From Willaertia magna (Eukaryota > Heterolobosea > Eutetramitea > Acrasida > Naegleriidae), in assembly GCA_902984215.1 (NCBI GenBank), contig CADWAF010005313.1, forward strand, positions 37,803 to 101,802: a stretch of 64,000 nucleotides of DNA, in the 5' to 3' direction. Position numbers and translations under genes: made by a program. Position 1 is the stretch's first letter. The number at the start of each line of letters is the position of its first letter. The notes under the pieces were generated by a model. It was not told the origin of the DNA and searched no databases. It saw only the letters and a list, made by a program, of their open reading frames with translations. Of the stretch, positions 63,282 through 64,000 are shown in pieces.

Positions 63282-64000
63282 ATGAAAACTCTTTTGGAAC
63301 ATTTATTTACAGAAGAAACATTATCAGAAATAATTAAATATTTAAGTTATGTGGATTATATTCACTTGGCACAAATCAATAAATATTTTTACGATTTATT
63401 ATTAATTAAGGATAATTATTTATTTAATCAGTTTGGTGATCTTTTAAAGTATAAACTTTTTGACTTAAAGAATGTCCCAGATTATCTTTTTAAATTAAAA
63501 CATTTATGTTTGTTTGAAAAGGCAAATTTTCATGTATTAGAAAATTTCACAAATTTAAAAAGTTTAAATAGTTCCCATATACCTGAACAATATTTAATAA
63601 GATTAACAAATTTAGAAAAACTTTATTCCATGGCCGGACGCTATTTAACAAAACATACATTATTAAATTTAAAAAACTTAAAATCACTAACCATTGGATG
63701 GAATAAACAATTAAATGATGATTGGGTTAAAGACTTAACTAATTTAAAAAAATTATGCTTATTTCAATGCCCTAATTTTAAAGGAGAAAGTTTATTAAAT
63801 TTAAATAACATTACTAAATTGATATTATCAAACTGTGATATTTCAGGGAAATATTTTGTAAATCTAAAACAATTAAAAGTTTTACGATTAAGAGATTGTA
63901 ATAATTTATTAGATATTAATTTTGAACTGTTTAATTTAAGAAAATTGTATATTCAATATTGTCCAAATATTACACTTAATTTGTTACAAAACTTAAACCA
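63282..64000 (+). CDS. F-box-like/LRR protein, 3' end outside the window
   Basis: ATG at 63282 and 239 open codons to the window end. The start MKTLLEHLFTEETLSEIIKY, then DYIHLAQINKYFYDLL matches the F-box-like N-terminus of the cluster. LRRs follow (LTNLEKLYSM, LKNLKSLTIGW, LTNLKKLCLFQCPNFKGESL, LKQLKVLRLRDCNNL). It is the most diverged member seen. An E2F-like word lies about 75 bases upstream. Confidence 0.82.
   Translation, partial: MKTLLEHLFTEETLSEIIKYLSYVDYIHLAQINKYFYDLLLIKDNYLFNQFGDLLKYKLFDLKNVPDYLFKLKHLCLFEKANFHVLENFTNLKSLNSSHIPEQYLIRLTNLEKLYSMAGRYLTKHTLLNLKNLKSLTIGWNKQLNDDWVKDLTNLKKLCLFQCPNFKGESLLNLNNITKLILSNCDISGKYFVNLKQLKVLRLRDCNNLLDINFELFNLRKLYIQYCPNITLNLLQNLN

Noticed and set aside
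63083..63283. 66-codon minus frame before the last LRR gene
   Set aside because: It starts inside the promoter and reads away from it with no domain; the E2F-like word lies within it.
1..64000. CRISPR arrays, bacterial operons or prophage
   Set aside because: No spaced direct repeats of that type, no Shine-Dalgarno pattern, and genes have spliceosomal introns; the DNA is eukaryotic.

Overview
The window is nuclear DNA of a very AT-rich protist, most likely an amoeboid one. The signs are short GT-AG spliceosomal introns (about 40-120 nt, usually starting GTAAGT), starts set in A-runs, Asn/Gln/Thr homopolymers in many proteins, tRNA genes with introns, and eukaryote-only proteins (DAD1, RhoGEF, AIMP1-like cofactor, RAB3GAP2-like, DEX1-like). 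Poly-Asn recalls dictyostelids. The overall gene content, a dynein-stalk-like protein and the BTB-TLDc and F-box/LRR families fit a heterolobosean (Naegleria/Willaertia type) at least as well. I could not run a search, so the lineage is inference. TAA, TAG and TGA all end genes, so the code looks standard.

Layout. 1-4,200: two unidentified genes, a broken BTB-TLDc gene and two identical intron-containing tRNA-Gln genes. 5,188-8,703: a MAPK-like kinase and two low-complexity proteins. 10,352-12,644: a tail-to-tail pair of paralogues of an unnamed two-domain family. 13,363-20,363: an odd tRNA-Leu-like locus, an LRR protein, a four-exon RhoGEF, an AIMP1/Arc1p-like tRNA-binding cofactor and a tRNA-Leu. 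21,211-27,968: a small unnamed gene family (one copy with an in-frame stop, one relic, one intact) around a mitochondrial carrier, DAD1 and a secreted protein. 28,050-30,269: an ADP-ribosyltransferase-like protein and a secreted protein. 30,866-38,000: a large LRR/coiled-coil protein, a stand-alone dynein-stalk-like protein whose start overlaps the end of a mitochondrial-type DnaJ, and that DnaJ. 38,194-45,555: two secreted paralogues around a RAB3GAP2-like gene, and a DEX1-like FG-GAP membrane protein. 45,728-48,804: a BRAT1-like HEAT protein. 48,805-50,488: a gene-free stretch with two related long hairpins. 50,489-54,664: a propeller-like protein, tRNA-Glu and a cytochrome P450. 54,739-64,000: a cluster of F-box-like/LRR genes at different stages of decay.

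The strongest candidate for something undescribed is the pair of hairpins at 49,312-49,399 and 49,998-50,087. Both arms of the inner stem are conserved, while the outer stems differ in sequence but stay complementary, as in a small-RNA precursor family. Other points of interest are the R-S-E type ART-like protein, the stand-alone dynein-stalk-like protein, the MAPK-like kinase with TCD in place of TxY, and a tRNA-Leu-like locus with an insertion in its T arm. Many reading frames seem to start at TTG or GTG; I moved those starts to ATG or to a splice site.
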